Source: a bacterium (GTDB taxonomy: Bacteria; Sumerlaeota; Sumerlaeia; SLMS01). From it: DNA of 64,000 nucleotides. The position numbers and the translations under genes were made by a program. The stretch's first letter is position 1; each line of letters starts with the position of its first letter. The notes below the pieces were generated by a model that made no database searches, was not told the DNA's origin, and saw nothing but the letters and a program-made list of their open reading frames with translations. Location of the stretch: NCBI GenBank assembly GCA_016125005.1, contig WGMQ01000020.1, positions 1 through 64,000 of the forward strand, in the 5' to 3' direction. This document shows, piece by piece, positions 1-8,215 of the stretch.

Positions 1-1101
1 CACCGCCGGAACGAACATCGGCAGAAAGAGGCGCACGCCGTCGTACTTGGGGGATGAGGGCAGGCTTGATGCACAGATCGGTCCGAGGAGGAAAAGGAGC
101 AGGGCAAGCTCGCGGCGCGGCAGGCGAAGGCGTCGCAGCGCCCGCGTCGCCACAGTTGTCGCGCCGACCCAGAAGACCACCAGTAGTGCGACCGGCGTGG
201 CCAGATGTGCCATCGCAAGCGGATAGTAAATCGGCGCGGGCGGCCCGCCGAAGTTCCATCGCGACCCGGCAAACCAAGTCCCCTGATGGGAATGTTCGGC
301 AATGAAACGCCAGTACCCGGCCAGTCGCTCCCCCACCGCGGGCCACATCCACGGCCAGATGGCCAGGGCCACGAGCGGCGAGGCGAGCAGCATGGCGAGC
401 GCCACCGCCTCGTGCCTCAGCCATCCACCCATGCCGCGGCGCGCCAGCAGCCTGCCGCCGACAAGGACTCCCACCACCGCTACGCAGAGGATCAGGCCGT
501 TCACCTTCGTCGCCAAAGCGAGCCCCAGCGCCACTGCCAGCAACATCGAATGGCGAATCGAACGCTCCGGGCGTTGTAGCACAATCCACAGGACCAGGGC
601 CGTCACAGCGCAGAAAACGGTCTCGCTGGCGGCGAGCTGTGCATGACCTGTGACGACCGGGTGGGATGCGTAGAGCGCCGGGGGCAGCCACGCCCAGCGC
701 CGAGGTACCAACTGTGCGGCACAGCGCCAAAGGAGCCAAAGCGTCGCGGAGAACAGGAGCGCCGGGAAAACGCGCAGGGCCGCGAGGCGATTCCAACCGT
801 CTCCCGGGAGCAGGAACGTCGCCGCCCCCAGCCACTTCGTCACCGGTGGAAGCTCGTTGATCTCGGCCCAACCTGCGCCAATGCCATCCTGGCTTAGCGC
901 AGTTCCGGGACTTTGGAAGAGATTTACCACCCACTGCGAGGCATCGCGGAATGCGGGGTAATAATAGGCCTCGTCCCACGTCAGACCGGGACCTCCCCAT
1001 CGGGGATGCCCTGAGACCCAGAGGAGGGCGCCCAGAAAAATGACAATTCCGGGTCCCAGAAGTAATTTGCCTGTGGCGTTTCGCAACGGATGCTCTAACA
1101 T
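1..1101 (-). CDS. GT39-like integral membrane glycosyltransferase, 3' end off the window
   Basis: This reading frame is open on the minus strand from an ATG at 1101 to the left edge, 367 codons without a stop. An acidic pair in the first extracytoplasmic loop (WDEAYY, D43 and E44) follows the first membrane segment (residues about 13-28), and many hydrophobic helices follow. Near the window edge is the motif KYDGVRLFLP. Both the early Asp-Glu loop and a late K-x-D-G-x-R motif are typical of GT39 / ArnT-type polyprenyl-phosphate-sugar glycosyltransferases, which glycosylate lipids or proteins on the periplasmic side. The acceptor cannot be told. It diverges from the TPR gene across about 130 bp. 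Confidence 0.72.
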   Translation of the reverse strand, partial: MLEHPLRNATGKLLLGPGIVIFLGALLWVSGHPRWGGPGLTWDEAYYYPAFRDASQWVVNLFQSPGTALSQDGIGAGWAEINELPPVTKWLGAATFLLPGDGWNRLAALRVFPALLFSATLWLLWRCAAQLVPRRWAWLPPALYASHPVVTGHAQLAASETVFCAVTALVLWIVLQRPERSIRHSMLLAVALGLALATKVNGLILCVAVVGVLVGGRLLARRGMGGWLRHEAVALAMLLASPLVALAIWPWMWPAVGERLAGYWRFIAEHSHQGTWFAGSRWNFGGPPAPIYYPLAMAHLATPVALLVVFWVGATTVATRALRRLRLPRRELALLLFLLGPICASSLPSSPKYDGVRLFLPMFVPAV

Positions 1102-1232
1102 GGTGATCAGAGTGCTGTGGAAGAGCGCGCCGGTGCAAGGGGGCTCGGCGCAGGTTGTTTGTTTACACGGCATTTGGGTTGCGTGAGATTCAGTTCAGGG
1201 AGCAGAAAAGCACAGGACGGGGGCAGCACAGT

Positions 1233-2291
1233 ATGGGGATTTACTGCGAAACCTACAAGTGCCAGTGCACGTCAAAGGCGTGCGGGGCCAGTGAATGCGC
1301 CAAGGCGCTGGAAACGCGCCGTCGTGCCGAGGAACTCCGGGGGGTGATCCTTGACAAAGACGGTGTGGTAATCGTGGTTCGTAAGCCGGAAGCTGGCTAC
1401 AGCGAACCGCAAACCTTCAAACCAAACATCGTCCTGCCGCCTTCTCCGACGGAGAAGAAGCCGCGGGACACGACATTCTATCTGCTGATTGCATCGTCGG
1501 TCTTCACGCTTGTCCTGCTGGTATCGGCGCTGGGCTATCTCGGTTGGATCATGTTGGCGCCACAGCCCGCGCCCGTGGGCGTGCCCACGCAGCCGGTGGC
1601 AGTCGCCGCGCCGCCGCAGGCGGTCCCGACACCGACGCCCGCTCAGGCCCCCGCCGAGTTGCCGCCGGAATTGCGCGTGACCTCGGTGCTACAATCCTCC
1701 CCCAGTTCGAATCGCCCGATTCGTGCTTCAGGGTTGGCGCTCGATAGCCCGGAGCGCGACAACAGCCCGTCGGGAAAGCTGAAGTCGCTGGGCAACGAAG
1801 TGCGCCGGAAGGGAAACCTCAAGGAGGCCCGCGAGTTCTACCGCGCCTCCGTCGAGGCGGACCCCAGCTACTACGAGGGCTATAACAACCTGGGAAACAC
1901 CTACACGGACACTGGCGACCACGGTGGTGCTGCACCGATTTATCAGAAGGGACTCGTCATCGTCCCCGAGTCGGAGACTCTGAGGTTCAACTTGGGCAAC
2001 ACCATGATGCGGGCCGGGCGATACGCGGAGGCAGCGGCCGAGTTCGAACGCGTTGTCTACTACAACGAGAGTGACATGGAAGCCCGGTTGTTGCTGGGGA
2101 TTTGCTACTATCACCAGGGGAGAAACAACGAGGCGTCGGCGGTGTTCCAGTCGATCTTGGCGGTGGACAAGGACCACGCCTTGGCGAACTACAACCTCGC
2201 GCTCGTGATGGACCGGCTGGGTCGACCGGAGCTGGGCAGCGCCTATCGCCGCGAGGCGTTGCGGCTGAAGCCGGAACTGGCCAAACGCTGA
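1233..2291 (+). CDS. Membrane-anchored TPR protein with Cys-rich N-terminus
   Basis: 352 aa from the ATG at 1233, which has a GGACGGGGG stretch about 10 nt upstream; an upstream in-frame ATG at 1155 lacks one and would add residues unlike the rest. The N-terminus has five cysteines (C5, C10, C12, C17, C22), possibly a small metal site. One membrane segment spans about residues 81-109, followed by a Pro/Ala linker (about 110-150). The C-terminal half holds at least four tetratricopeptide repeats with the usual spacing (YYEGYNNLGNTY, ETLRFNLGNTM, MEARLLLGICYY, ALANYNLAL). TPRs usually mediate protein-protein contacts; partner unknown. PdxB follows after 64 bp, with no functional link apparent. 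Confidence 0.8.
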   Translation: MGIYCETYKCQCTSKACGASECAKALETRRRAEELRGVILDKDGVVIVVRKPEAGYSEPQTFKPNIVLPPSPTEKKPRDTTFYLLIASSVFTLVLLVSALGYLGWIMLAPQPAPVGVPTQPVAVAAPPQAVPTPTPAQAPAELPPELRVTSVLQSSPSSNRPIRASGLALDSPERDNSPSGKLKSLGNEVRRKGNLKEAREFYRASVEADPSYYEGYNNLGNTYTDTGDHGGAAPIYQKGLVIVPESETLRFNLGNTMMRAGRYAEAAAEFERVVYYNESDMEARLLLGICYYHQGRNNEASAVFQSILAVDKDHALANYNLALVMDRLGRPELGSAYRREALRLKPELAKR

Positions 2292-2355
2292 TTCTTCTAG
2301 CCCTTGTACCTTCTTCCGATGCACTCTCCGTTCATCGAAGGATTGGTGCGGCCAT

Positions 2356-3480
2356 ATGAGACTGATCGTTGACCAAAACATTCCGCATGCCGAGCAGGCC
2401 TTCAGCCAGTTCGGCGACGTCGAGTTGCATCCAGGTCGGACCCTGACGCCTGCTGTCGTGGCGGACGCAGACATCCTGATCGTGCGCTCCGTGACGAAGG
2501 TTAACGAAGCCCTCCTCGGCAATAGTCGTGTACGGTTTGTCGGCACTGCCACCATCGGAACCGATCATCTGGACATTCCCTGGCTTGCCAAGCGGGGCAT
2601 TGGTTGGTCCAGCGCGCAGGGCTGCAACGCCAACTCGGTGGTGGAATGGGTCATGGCGGGCCTGGCGGAGTACGGACTCGCGACGGGGCGCGATTGGCGC
2701 AGCCTCCGCATTGGCATCGTCGGGCATGGCAACATCGGCTCACGCCTCGCGGCGCGCTGTCACCTGATCGGCATGCAGACAGTGGTTTCCGATCCTCCTC
2801 TGCATCGCGAAGGGCGCCTGCCCGATCACCAGAACTTGCGCGACCTGCTTCCCGCCGTGGACGTGGTGTCCTTCCATGTTCCGCTGGTTCGCGAAGGTCC
2901 CGATCGGACCATCCATCTGGCTGGCGAGAAGGAATTGGCTCTGCTGCCGAAGGACGCCGTCGTGATGAATGCCTCCCGAGGCGATGTGATTGCCACGGAT
3001 GCGTTGATCAGGGCTCGCAAGGATCTAGGGTTGATCATCGATGTTTTTGAAGGTGAGCCCGAGCCGAGCAAGGATGTGATTGAGCGTTGCTTCCTCGTGT
3101 CGCCGCATGTGGCCGGCTATTCCTACGAGGGGAAAGTCAACGGCACGCGCATGATGGCCGATGCGGTGGCAACCTTCCTCGGTACCCAGAATTCATGGGC
3201 GCCTACCAGCCTGCCGCCCGATGCCCCCGTGGTTCCCATTGTCGAGGGAGGACCACTCGAGGTTATCGCCAAAGCGATTCGCCACAGCTACGACATCGGC
3301 GCTGATGATCAGCGGCTTCGTGCGGGGTTGGGACTCGCTCCCGGCGCCTGGGGCGAGCACTTCGACCAGCTCCGTCGCAACTATCCGAAGCGCCGCGAGT
3401 TCCGTCGCTACAACATCGAGGCGCCACTTCCCGCACCGGTCCGGGGCACCCTGATGGCGCTCGGCTTCCAGCTGCACTGA
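2356..3480 (+). CDS. pdxB: 4-phosphoerythronate dehydrogenase
   Basis: 374 aa, the usual PdxB length. Oxidises 4-phospho-D-erythronate to 3-hydroxy-4-phosphohydroxy-alpha-ketobutyrate with NAD in the DXP-independent pyridoxal phosphate route; cytoplasmic. The N-terminus (VDQNIPHAEQAF, then GTATIGTDHLD at 63-73) is PdxB-like. The Rossmann motif is GHGNIGSR (123-130), and the catalytic triad of D-2-hydroxyacid dehydrogenases is visible: R208 in NASRGDV, E232 in DVFEGEP, H251 in SPHVAGYS. The C-terminal 100 residues correspond to the PdxB dimerisation domain. An ATG start at 2356 fits the family. Confidence 0.9.
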   Translation: MRLIVDQNIPHAEQAFSQFGDVELHPGRTLTPAVVADADILIVRSVTKVNEALLGNSRVRFVGTATIGTDHLDIPWLAKRGIGWSSAQGCNANSVVEWVMAGLAEYGLATGRDWRSLRIGIVGHGNIGSRLAARCHLIGMQTVVSDPPLHREGRLPDHQNLRDLLPAVDVVSFHVPLVREGPDRTIHLAGEKELALLPKDAVVMNASRGDVIATDALIRARKDLGLIIDVFEGEPEPSKDVIERCFLVSPHVAGYSYEGKVNGTRMMADAVATFLGTQNSWAPTSLPPDAPVVPIVEGGPLEVIAKAIRHSYDIGADDQRLRAGLGLAPGAWGEHFDQLRRNYPKRREFRRYNIEAPLPAPVRGTLMALGFQLH

Positions 3481-3490
3481 CCGTGGTGAA

Positions 3491-4177
3491 TCAGAGCGCT
3501 GAGGTCGTGCTCTGCTTCTTCAGCTCCTCAGCTTTCGCTGCCAGCTTGGTTTCCTTCCGAATCTCTGAGACGATCCAGCCGAGGGAGCGCGACTCCGCTT
3601 GGCGTGCCCGCTGGAATACCTTCTCGACGAGCGGCAGCTCGTAGCGGGAGGCGATGAGTTGCAGTTCCTCGAGCACCAAGTTGTTCATCCTCATGGAGAA
3701 CACGTCGAGATATAGTTCGACCACGCGATTGATCTTCTTGAGGCGCGAAGCAGCCAGGTCTTCGCCATCGGGCTGTGCGGGGGTGGAATAGCGCGGAGGC
3801 CAATGGGTCGACTGGGAGAGCTCCGGATGGGCGTTTGCAATTTGGTCCAGCGGGATGGGAGTCGCCAGTGGCGTAAGGATCTGGAAGAGCGCTGTTTCCT
3901 CCTCGTGTTCCGGCACGAATGCGCGGACAAGCCCCTCCTTGCGGAGTACCTTCAGCCCCTTTTCGAGCAACTGGGCGTTGAGTCCGGCCCGCTCGCAGAG
4001 CTGCCGTAGCGGCAGTTCCACCAGTCCCGGCGCCAGCGGGTGCTGCTCCTGGTCGATTTCAATGACTGTCCTCAGGAGGAGCCACGGCGCCGGGGACTTT
4101 CCTCTCTCCAACAGATGAATCGGGAGCCCTCCCAGAAAAATCCAGTGGGGGAAACGGGTGGGCGAATCGGGTTCCAT
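3491..4177 (-). CDS. Winged-helix / DnaD-like domain protein
   Basis: 228 aa from the ATG at 4177, preceded by GAGAGA about 10 nt upstream; the frame stays open to 4456 but that stretch is a repeat element, not family-like protein. Residues about 30-80 look like a winged helix (PLRQLCERAGLNAQLLEKGL, then RKEGLVRAF). Residues about 150-215 (NRVVELYLDVFSMRMNNLVL through SLGWIVSEIRK) resemble the helical DnaD/DnaB_2 domain of Gram-positive primosomal proteins. That resemblance is my reading of helix pattern and the conserved tail, not a search result. Convergent with pdxB, 10 bp apart. Confidence 0.55.
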   Translation of the reverse strand: MEPDSPTRFPHWIFLGGLPIHLLERGKSPAPWLLLRTVIEIDQEQHPLAPGLVELPLRQLCERAGLNAQLLEKGLKVLRKEGLVRAFVPEHEEETALFQILTPLATPIPLDQIANAHPELSQSTHWPPRYSTPAQPDGEDLAASRLKKINRVVELYLDVFSMRMNNLVLEELQLIASRYELPLVEKVFQRARQAESRSLGWIVSEIRKETKLAAKAEELKKQSTTSAL

Positions 4178-4231
4178 AAGGTCGGGAATCTCTCTAGGTG
4201 AAGTGGGGCGCGACTCGCCGAAAGAAGACCT

Positions 4232-4450
4232 CACCACGGAGGCACCGAGACACGGAGAAAAGCAGGCGGTGAACTGATTTCGTGAGGCTGGGTCGCTGTT
4301 GCAGGAACAGCTCGCTTTGGACAAATGCTCCCGGACACCCGGGAACCGCAACCGGCCCCATGACTGAAGCGGATCGGCAAAACTTCTGGTAAAATTAGCT
4401 TTCCCAGCCTTCTGAACGCTTCTCCTCCGTGTCTCCGTGCCTCCGTGGTG
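4232..4450. repeat. Inverted-repeat element with 33-bp arms around a 153-bp core
   Basis: The left arm (4232-4264) begins CACCACGGAGGCAC and the right arm (4418-4450) is its near-perfect reverse complement (about 26 of 28 central bases agree). The arms match the 'cacggaggcacggagacacggag' type of short repeat seen scattered in many environmental bacterial genomes. The element lies between the divergent DnaD-like and PPK2 genes. No gene is visible in the core, and no target-site duplication could be established. Confidence 0.7.
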
Positions 4451-4571
4451 GCGCATTCATCGTGTCGAGTTTCATCCATCTGCGGAAGGGGCGCGCACTT
4501 TTCGCGTGCTCCCCGGATGGTTGATGGGCGAGATTCTAGCCTCATTCCATCTCGGGGACAACTGCCGAGCG

Positions 4572-6077
4572 ATGCTTGAGACGATCGATCCAACCAGAAA
4601 AGTGGACAAGGAGGCGTATCGCCTCTGGTTTCCGCGCCTGAAGACCGACCTGCGGGAGCTTCAACAGAAGGTCCGCGAAGTTCGAATGCCCGTGATCGTC
4701 ATCATCGAAGGGTGGTTTTTCTCCGGCCGCGGCGACACCATCAAGCACCTTGGCGAGGCGCTAGACCCTCGCGGCTTCACGGTCTATGCCCCGTCGGAGA
4801 CGAGCACCGAGGAGGCTCGGCGCCCGTGGATGTGGCGCCATTGGGTCCGCATCCCGGCCCGCGGCAAGATCGCCTTCTTCGAGCACTCCTGGTACCAGCG
4901 CGTCCTGGACGAACGGGTGCTTGGAGCCATGCGCAAGTCGCAGTGGGCACATGCCTTTCAGGAGATCAACCAGACCGAGGAAATGCTGGCCGCGGACGGT
5001 TACCAGATCGTCAAATTCTGGCTCCACATCTCGGAGAAAGAGCAGCGCCATCGGCTGAAGAAGATGCAGAAGGACCCCTTCTTCGAGGTGACTCCGCAGG
5101 ACCGGAAAATGGTGGCCCGCTACCACGAGTTCGCGGAAGCGGCGGAGGAAATGCTCGAACGCACCTCCACCCACGTGGCTCCGTGGACTATCGTCGAGGC
5201 CGACGACCATCGCTATCGCCGGATGAAGATCTTCCAGACGATCTGCGAGCTGCTGGCCAACGGCGTCACCCAGCGCCAACAACGCAAGCGGGCGCCCAAG
5301 GCCGATCGACCGGCCTCCCGCGTCTCGGTCCCGGCTCTCGAGGAAATGCCGACGTTGCTCGACAACGTCGACCTGAACAAGACCGTGCCGCCGGAGGTGT
5401 ACGAGGAGAAAAAAGTCACGCTCCAGCTTAAGCTGCGGCGACTCCACGACGAATCCATCAAACGTGATCTGACCAAGGTCATCGTGATGGAAGGTTGGGA
5501 TGCGTCCGGCAAGGGGGGCAGCATCCGACGCCTCACAGCGACTCTCGACCCGCGTCACTACAACGTGATCCCCATTGGCAAGCCCACGCAGGAGGAACTG
5601 GACCACCACTACCTGTGGCGATTCTGGACCATGATTCCTCAGCGCGGCCAGATGACGATCTTCGACCGAAGCTGGTACGGGCGGGTCCTGGTCGAGCGGA
5701 TCGAGGGATTCTGTTCCGAGGACGACTGGCGTCGTGCCTACCAGGAAATCAACGAGTTCGAACTCCAGCTATACAACGCGGGAATCACGCTCATCAAGTT
5801 CTGGCTCCACATCACCCCTGAGGAGCAGCTCCGTCGCTTCAAGGCGCGGGAGGCGGACCCGAACAAGGTGCACAAGTTGACGGAGGAAGACTGGCGCAAT
5901 CGCGAGAAGTGGGGCCAGTACCGCGAGTGTGTTGACGACATGATCACACGGACGTCAACGACCTACGCGCCGTGGACCCTGATCGAGGCGGACTGCAAGC
6001 GCCACGCCCGCCTACGCGTAATGGAGACGGTGAGCGGAGCCATCGAAAAAGGCATCCAGCGTCAGAAGAAAACGTGA
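4572..6077 (+). CDS. pap: Two-domain polyphosphate kinase 2 (polyphosphate:AMP phosphotransferase type)
   Basis: 501 aa from ATG 4572, which aligns with the family start (MLETIDPTRKVDKEAY); an earlier ATG at 4524 lies in poorly conserved sequence. Two PPK2 domains in tandem: the first with EGWFFSGRGDTI (46-57), the second with EGWDASGKGGSI (about 306-318). Each is followed by a lid region (ARRPWMWRHW; HHYLWRFWTMIP), an F-x-x-SWY motif and FWLHI. Family knowledge: tandem PPK2 proteins of about 500 aa phosphorylate AMP to ADP using polyphosphate. The first domain's P-loop has Arg in place of the usual Lys, which fits the idea that only the C-terminal domain is catalytic. Cytoplasmic, apparently monocistronic. 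Confidence 0.88.
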   Translation: MLETIDPTRKVDKEAYRLWFPRLKTDLRELQQKVREVRMPVIVIIEGWFFSGRGDTIKHLGEALDPRGFTVYAPSETSTEEARRPWMWRHWVRIPARGKIAFFEHSWYQRVLDERVLGAMRKSQWAHAFQEINQTEEMLAADGYQIVKFWLHISEKEQRHRLKKMQKDPFFEVTPQDRKMVARYHEFAEAAEEMLERTSTHVAPWTIVEADDHRYRRMKIFQTICELLANGVTQRQQRKRAPKADRPASRVSVPALEEMPTLLDNVDLNKTVPPEVYEEKKVTLQLKLRRLHDESIKRDLTKVIVMEGWDASGKGGSIRRLTATLDPRHYNVIPIGKPTQEELDHHYLWRFWTMIPQRGQMTIFDRSWYGRVLVERIEGFCSEDDWRRAYQEINEFELQLYNAGITLIKFWLHITPEEQLRRFKAREADPNKVHKLTEEDWRNREKWGQYRECVDDMITRTSTTYAPWTLIEADCKRHARLRVMETVSGAIEKGIQRQKKT

Positions 6078-6106
6078 CTGTTGAGTGGGTTTGCTTGAAA
6101 GAGGGC

Positions 6107-6199
6107 TGGCGGAGAGGGGGGGATTCGAACCCCCGATACAGGGATTACCCGTATGACGATTTAGCAAACCGTTGCCTTCAGCCGCTCGGCCACCTCTCC
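6107..6199 (-). tRNA. tRNA-Ser (anticodon GCT), CCA encoded
   Basis: On the minus strand the acceptor GGAGAGG (from 6199) pairs with CCTCTCC, followed by discriminator G (6110) and an encoded CCA (6109-6107). The anticodon arm is ACGGT-TTGCTAA-ATCGT, giving anticodon GCT. A long variable arm is present, and the T arm reads GGGGGTTCGAATCCCCC. The length (90 nt plus CCA) and long variable arm are those of a class II serine tRNA. Confidence 0.96.
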
Positions 6200-6240
6200 G
6201 CAACAGGATGGGTAGGACACTCTGAGGTGGCGGGGCGGTC

Positions 6241-6277
6241 AACGAAAAAGAGAGCCGCTGTGGCTCTCTTTTTCGTT
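6241..6277 (-). terminator. Strong intrinsic terminator after the MscS gene
   Basis: A perfect 16-bp stem, AACGAAAAAGAGAGCC (6241-6256) with GGCTCTCTTTTTCGTT (6262-6277) and a 5-nt loop. The A/T run lies inside the stem. It lies just past the end of the minus-strand MscS gene and upstream of the tRNA, isolating the two units. Confidence 0.8.
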
Positions 6278-6290
6278 TTCCCGACGTCCA

Positions 6291-7253
6291 TCATTGGGGC
6301 GGTGTCGAGGGGTCGCTCTTCGCCTTGCTCGCGGACTTCTCCATCTCGTGCCGCATGAGCAGTTCGATGGGCTTGCTGGCCTCGCCGAAATAGAGGGTCC
6401 GGTGTGGAAAGGGGATCTCGATGCCGGCCTCGTCAAAGGCGTACTTGAGGCGGCGGCGGTACTCGCGCCCCACGTTCCACTGCTCAATGGGAAGGGTCTT
6501 CAGACGGCACTTGATCGTGACAGCGGAGTCGCCGAAACTATCGACTCCGAAGACCTCGATGTCGTCGAGCATCTTGGGACCGAATTGCTCGGTCTCGCGC
6601 ATTTCCGTCGCGACCTTGCGGATGACAACGATCACCTCGTCGATGTCCTCCTTGTAGGCGACCCCGATATCCAGCACAGCGGCGGACCAATCCTTGGTCA
6701 TGTTGGCCAGTTTCTCAATGGAGCCGTTGGGAAAGACGTGAACCACACCGGCGAGGTCGCGCAGCACGACGGTCCGCAGGTTGATGTGTTCGACGAGTCC
6801 GCCCTGGCCGTTGATGACGGCCACGTCACCGACGCGGATCTGGTTTTCGATGAGGATGAATGTACCGGCGATGACGTCCTTGACCAGACTCTGGGCGCCG
6901 AAGCTGACGGCGAGGCCGACGACGCCAGCGGCGGCGAGGATCGGCCCGATCTGGACTCCGAACAGTTGCAGGACCACCAGGACTCCGACGCCGAGCACGA
7001 GAAAGTTGGCGAGCCGACGGGCGAAGCCGAAGAGGGTCCGCAAGCGCTTCTCACTCTCACCCGATGGGGTGTCATCCCGGTCCAGCCAATTGTCCGCGGA
7101 TTTCTCGAGTAGCCTGAGGGCGCCGTCTGCGGCGCGATAGAGCAGGTAGAAGGCAACGAGTGTGATAGTCAGCGTGGGGAGCAGGGTGATAGCGCGGGTG
7201 GCAAACTCTCGGAGGGCGGCCGTCAAGGCATCGGCAATTTCTGGTGTCATCAA
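6291..7253 (-). CDS. MscS-family small-conductance mechanosensitive channel
   Basis: 320 aa. The N-terminus has hydrophobic segments around residues 15-42 and a further pair around 85-130. The pore-lining third helix reads LAAAGVVGLAVSFGAQSLVKD, the Gly/Ala-rich pattern of MscS TM3, followed by the beta domain (GTFILIENQIRVGDVAVING) and the alpha/beta cytoplasmic cage. Opens under membrane tension to release solutes on hypo-osmotic shock; inner membrane. It is the minimal MscS size plus a short tail. Single gene with its own terminator. Confidence 0.92.
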   Translation of the reverse strand: MMTPEIADALTAALREFATRAITLLPTLTITLVAFYLLYRAADGALRLLEKSADNWLDRDDTPSGESEKRLRTLFGFARRLANFLVLGVGVLVVLQLFGVQIGPILAAAGVVGLAVSFGAQSLVKDVIAGTFILIENQIRVGDVAVINGQGGLVEHINLRTVVLRDLAGVVHVFPNGSIEKLANMTKDWSAAVLDIGVAYKEDIDEVIVVIRKVATEMRETEQFGPKMLDDIEVFGVDSFGDSAVTIKCRLKTLPIEQWNVGREYRRRLKYAFDEAGIEIPFPHRTLYFGEASKPIELLMRHEMEKSASKAKSDPSTPPQ

Positions 7254-7315
7254 TCAGGGGAATCCTTTCGGGGGTGAGGGCATCATCGTCCCCTGGGGCG
7301 GACCCGTGCAACCCT

Positions 7316-8200
7316 TCATTCCCCCACCGGCTTGGGTGCGGAGCGGTCCAACGGGGAGAGCGCGCTCTCCGCTTCCCGGATGAGGCGCCGCACCTCCGCC
7401 TCATGTTCCCACGGGAGAAAGTGTCCCGCATCGTCCAGCGTGACCACGTCCCGGAGCGTTCCGCTGGGCAAGTGCTGACGGAGAAAGTCCACGTTGGAAT
7501 AGGGGACGAGGGTGTCCTTGCGACCGTGGAGAATATAGACCGGACAGCGGAGCTCGCCGAGGCGATCACGAAGCGTCTCGAGTTCCCCTTTCAGCGGGAT
7601 CAGTTCCTGGTTCGAGTTGCGGATCGCGCGTGGGAGGAGCCAGCGGATCATTGACCAGTTGCCGATGTATTGGGCGGGATGAACTTTTTCCAGCGCCGGG
7701 TCGAAGGCACCGGCAAGGATCACGATGGCACCCACGCGATCAGGATACTGGATGGCAGCAGCAGCGGCGATGGGGCCGCCAAGGGAGTGACCGACCAGGA
7801 TCGGTTGGTCGTCGCCAAGGAGAGGCTCGAGAGACCGGGCCTGGTCGATCAGTGACGGCACAGAACCGCGTGGTTCTGACTCTCCGAATCCCGGCCGATC
7901 CAGCGCCACCGAGGTTCCCTCCGCCACTGGCTCGATCACGTAATCCGCCCACCCGGTCGCCTCGCCCGGGGTGCCGTGTATATACAGAACGCGGCGCCCG
8001 TTTCCGGAGCGTGACTCCAGATAACTGATCCGCCAACCGTGCGACGACTCGACGAGGCTCTTTCGAGAGATCCCGGCGATCTGCTGAGCGGTCGCGCGGG
8101 GATGCGGCATTTGGCACCCGGCCCACGCGAACGACAGACCGGCAACCGCCGCAAGCGCGAGGGCTCCCGCGGTTAGTCTCATCCCGCCACGTCGCGTCAT
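7316..8200 (-). CDS. Alpha/beta hydrolase lipoprotein
   Basis: 294 aa with a lipoprotein signal peptide ending in FAWAGC (acylated Cys29; Cys23 if the ATG seven codons in is used). A serine-hydrolase fold is shown by the oxyanion loop HGTPG (75-79), nucleophile motif GHSLGG (S139), the acid D229 in HGRKDTLVP and H260 in DDAGHFLPW. So it is probably an outer-membrane- or periplasm-anchored esterase/lipase-like enzyme; substrate unknown. It lies 15 bp after the HEITH-protein gene on the same strand, so the two may be cotranscribed. Confidence 0.82.
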   Translation of the reverse strand: MTRRGGMRLTAGALALAAVAGLSFAWAGCQMPHPRATAQQIAGISRKSLVESSHGWRISYLESRSGNGRRVLYIHGTPGEATGWADYVIEPVAEGTSVALDRPGFGESEPRGSVPSLIDQARSLEPLLGDDQPILVGHSLGGPIAAAAAIQYPDRVGAIVILAGAFDPALEKVHPAQYIGNWSMIRWLLPRAIRNSNQELIPLKGELETLRDRLGELRCPVYILHGRKDTLVPYSNVDFLRQHLPSGTLRDVVTLDDAGHFLPWEHEAEVRRLIREAESALSPLDRSAPKPVGE

Positions 8201-8215
8201 CGTTGGTCCAGTCTT

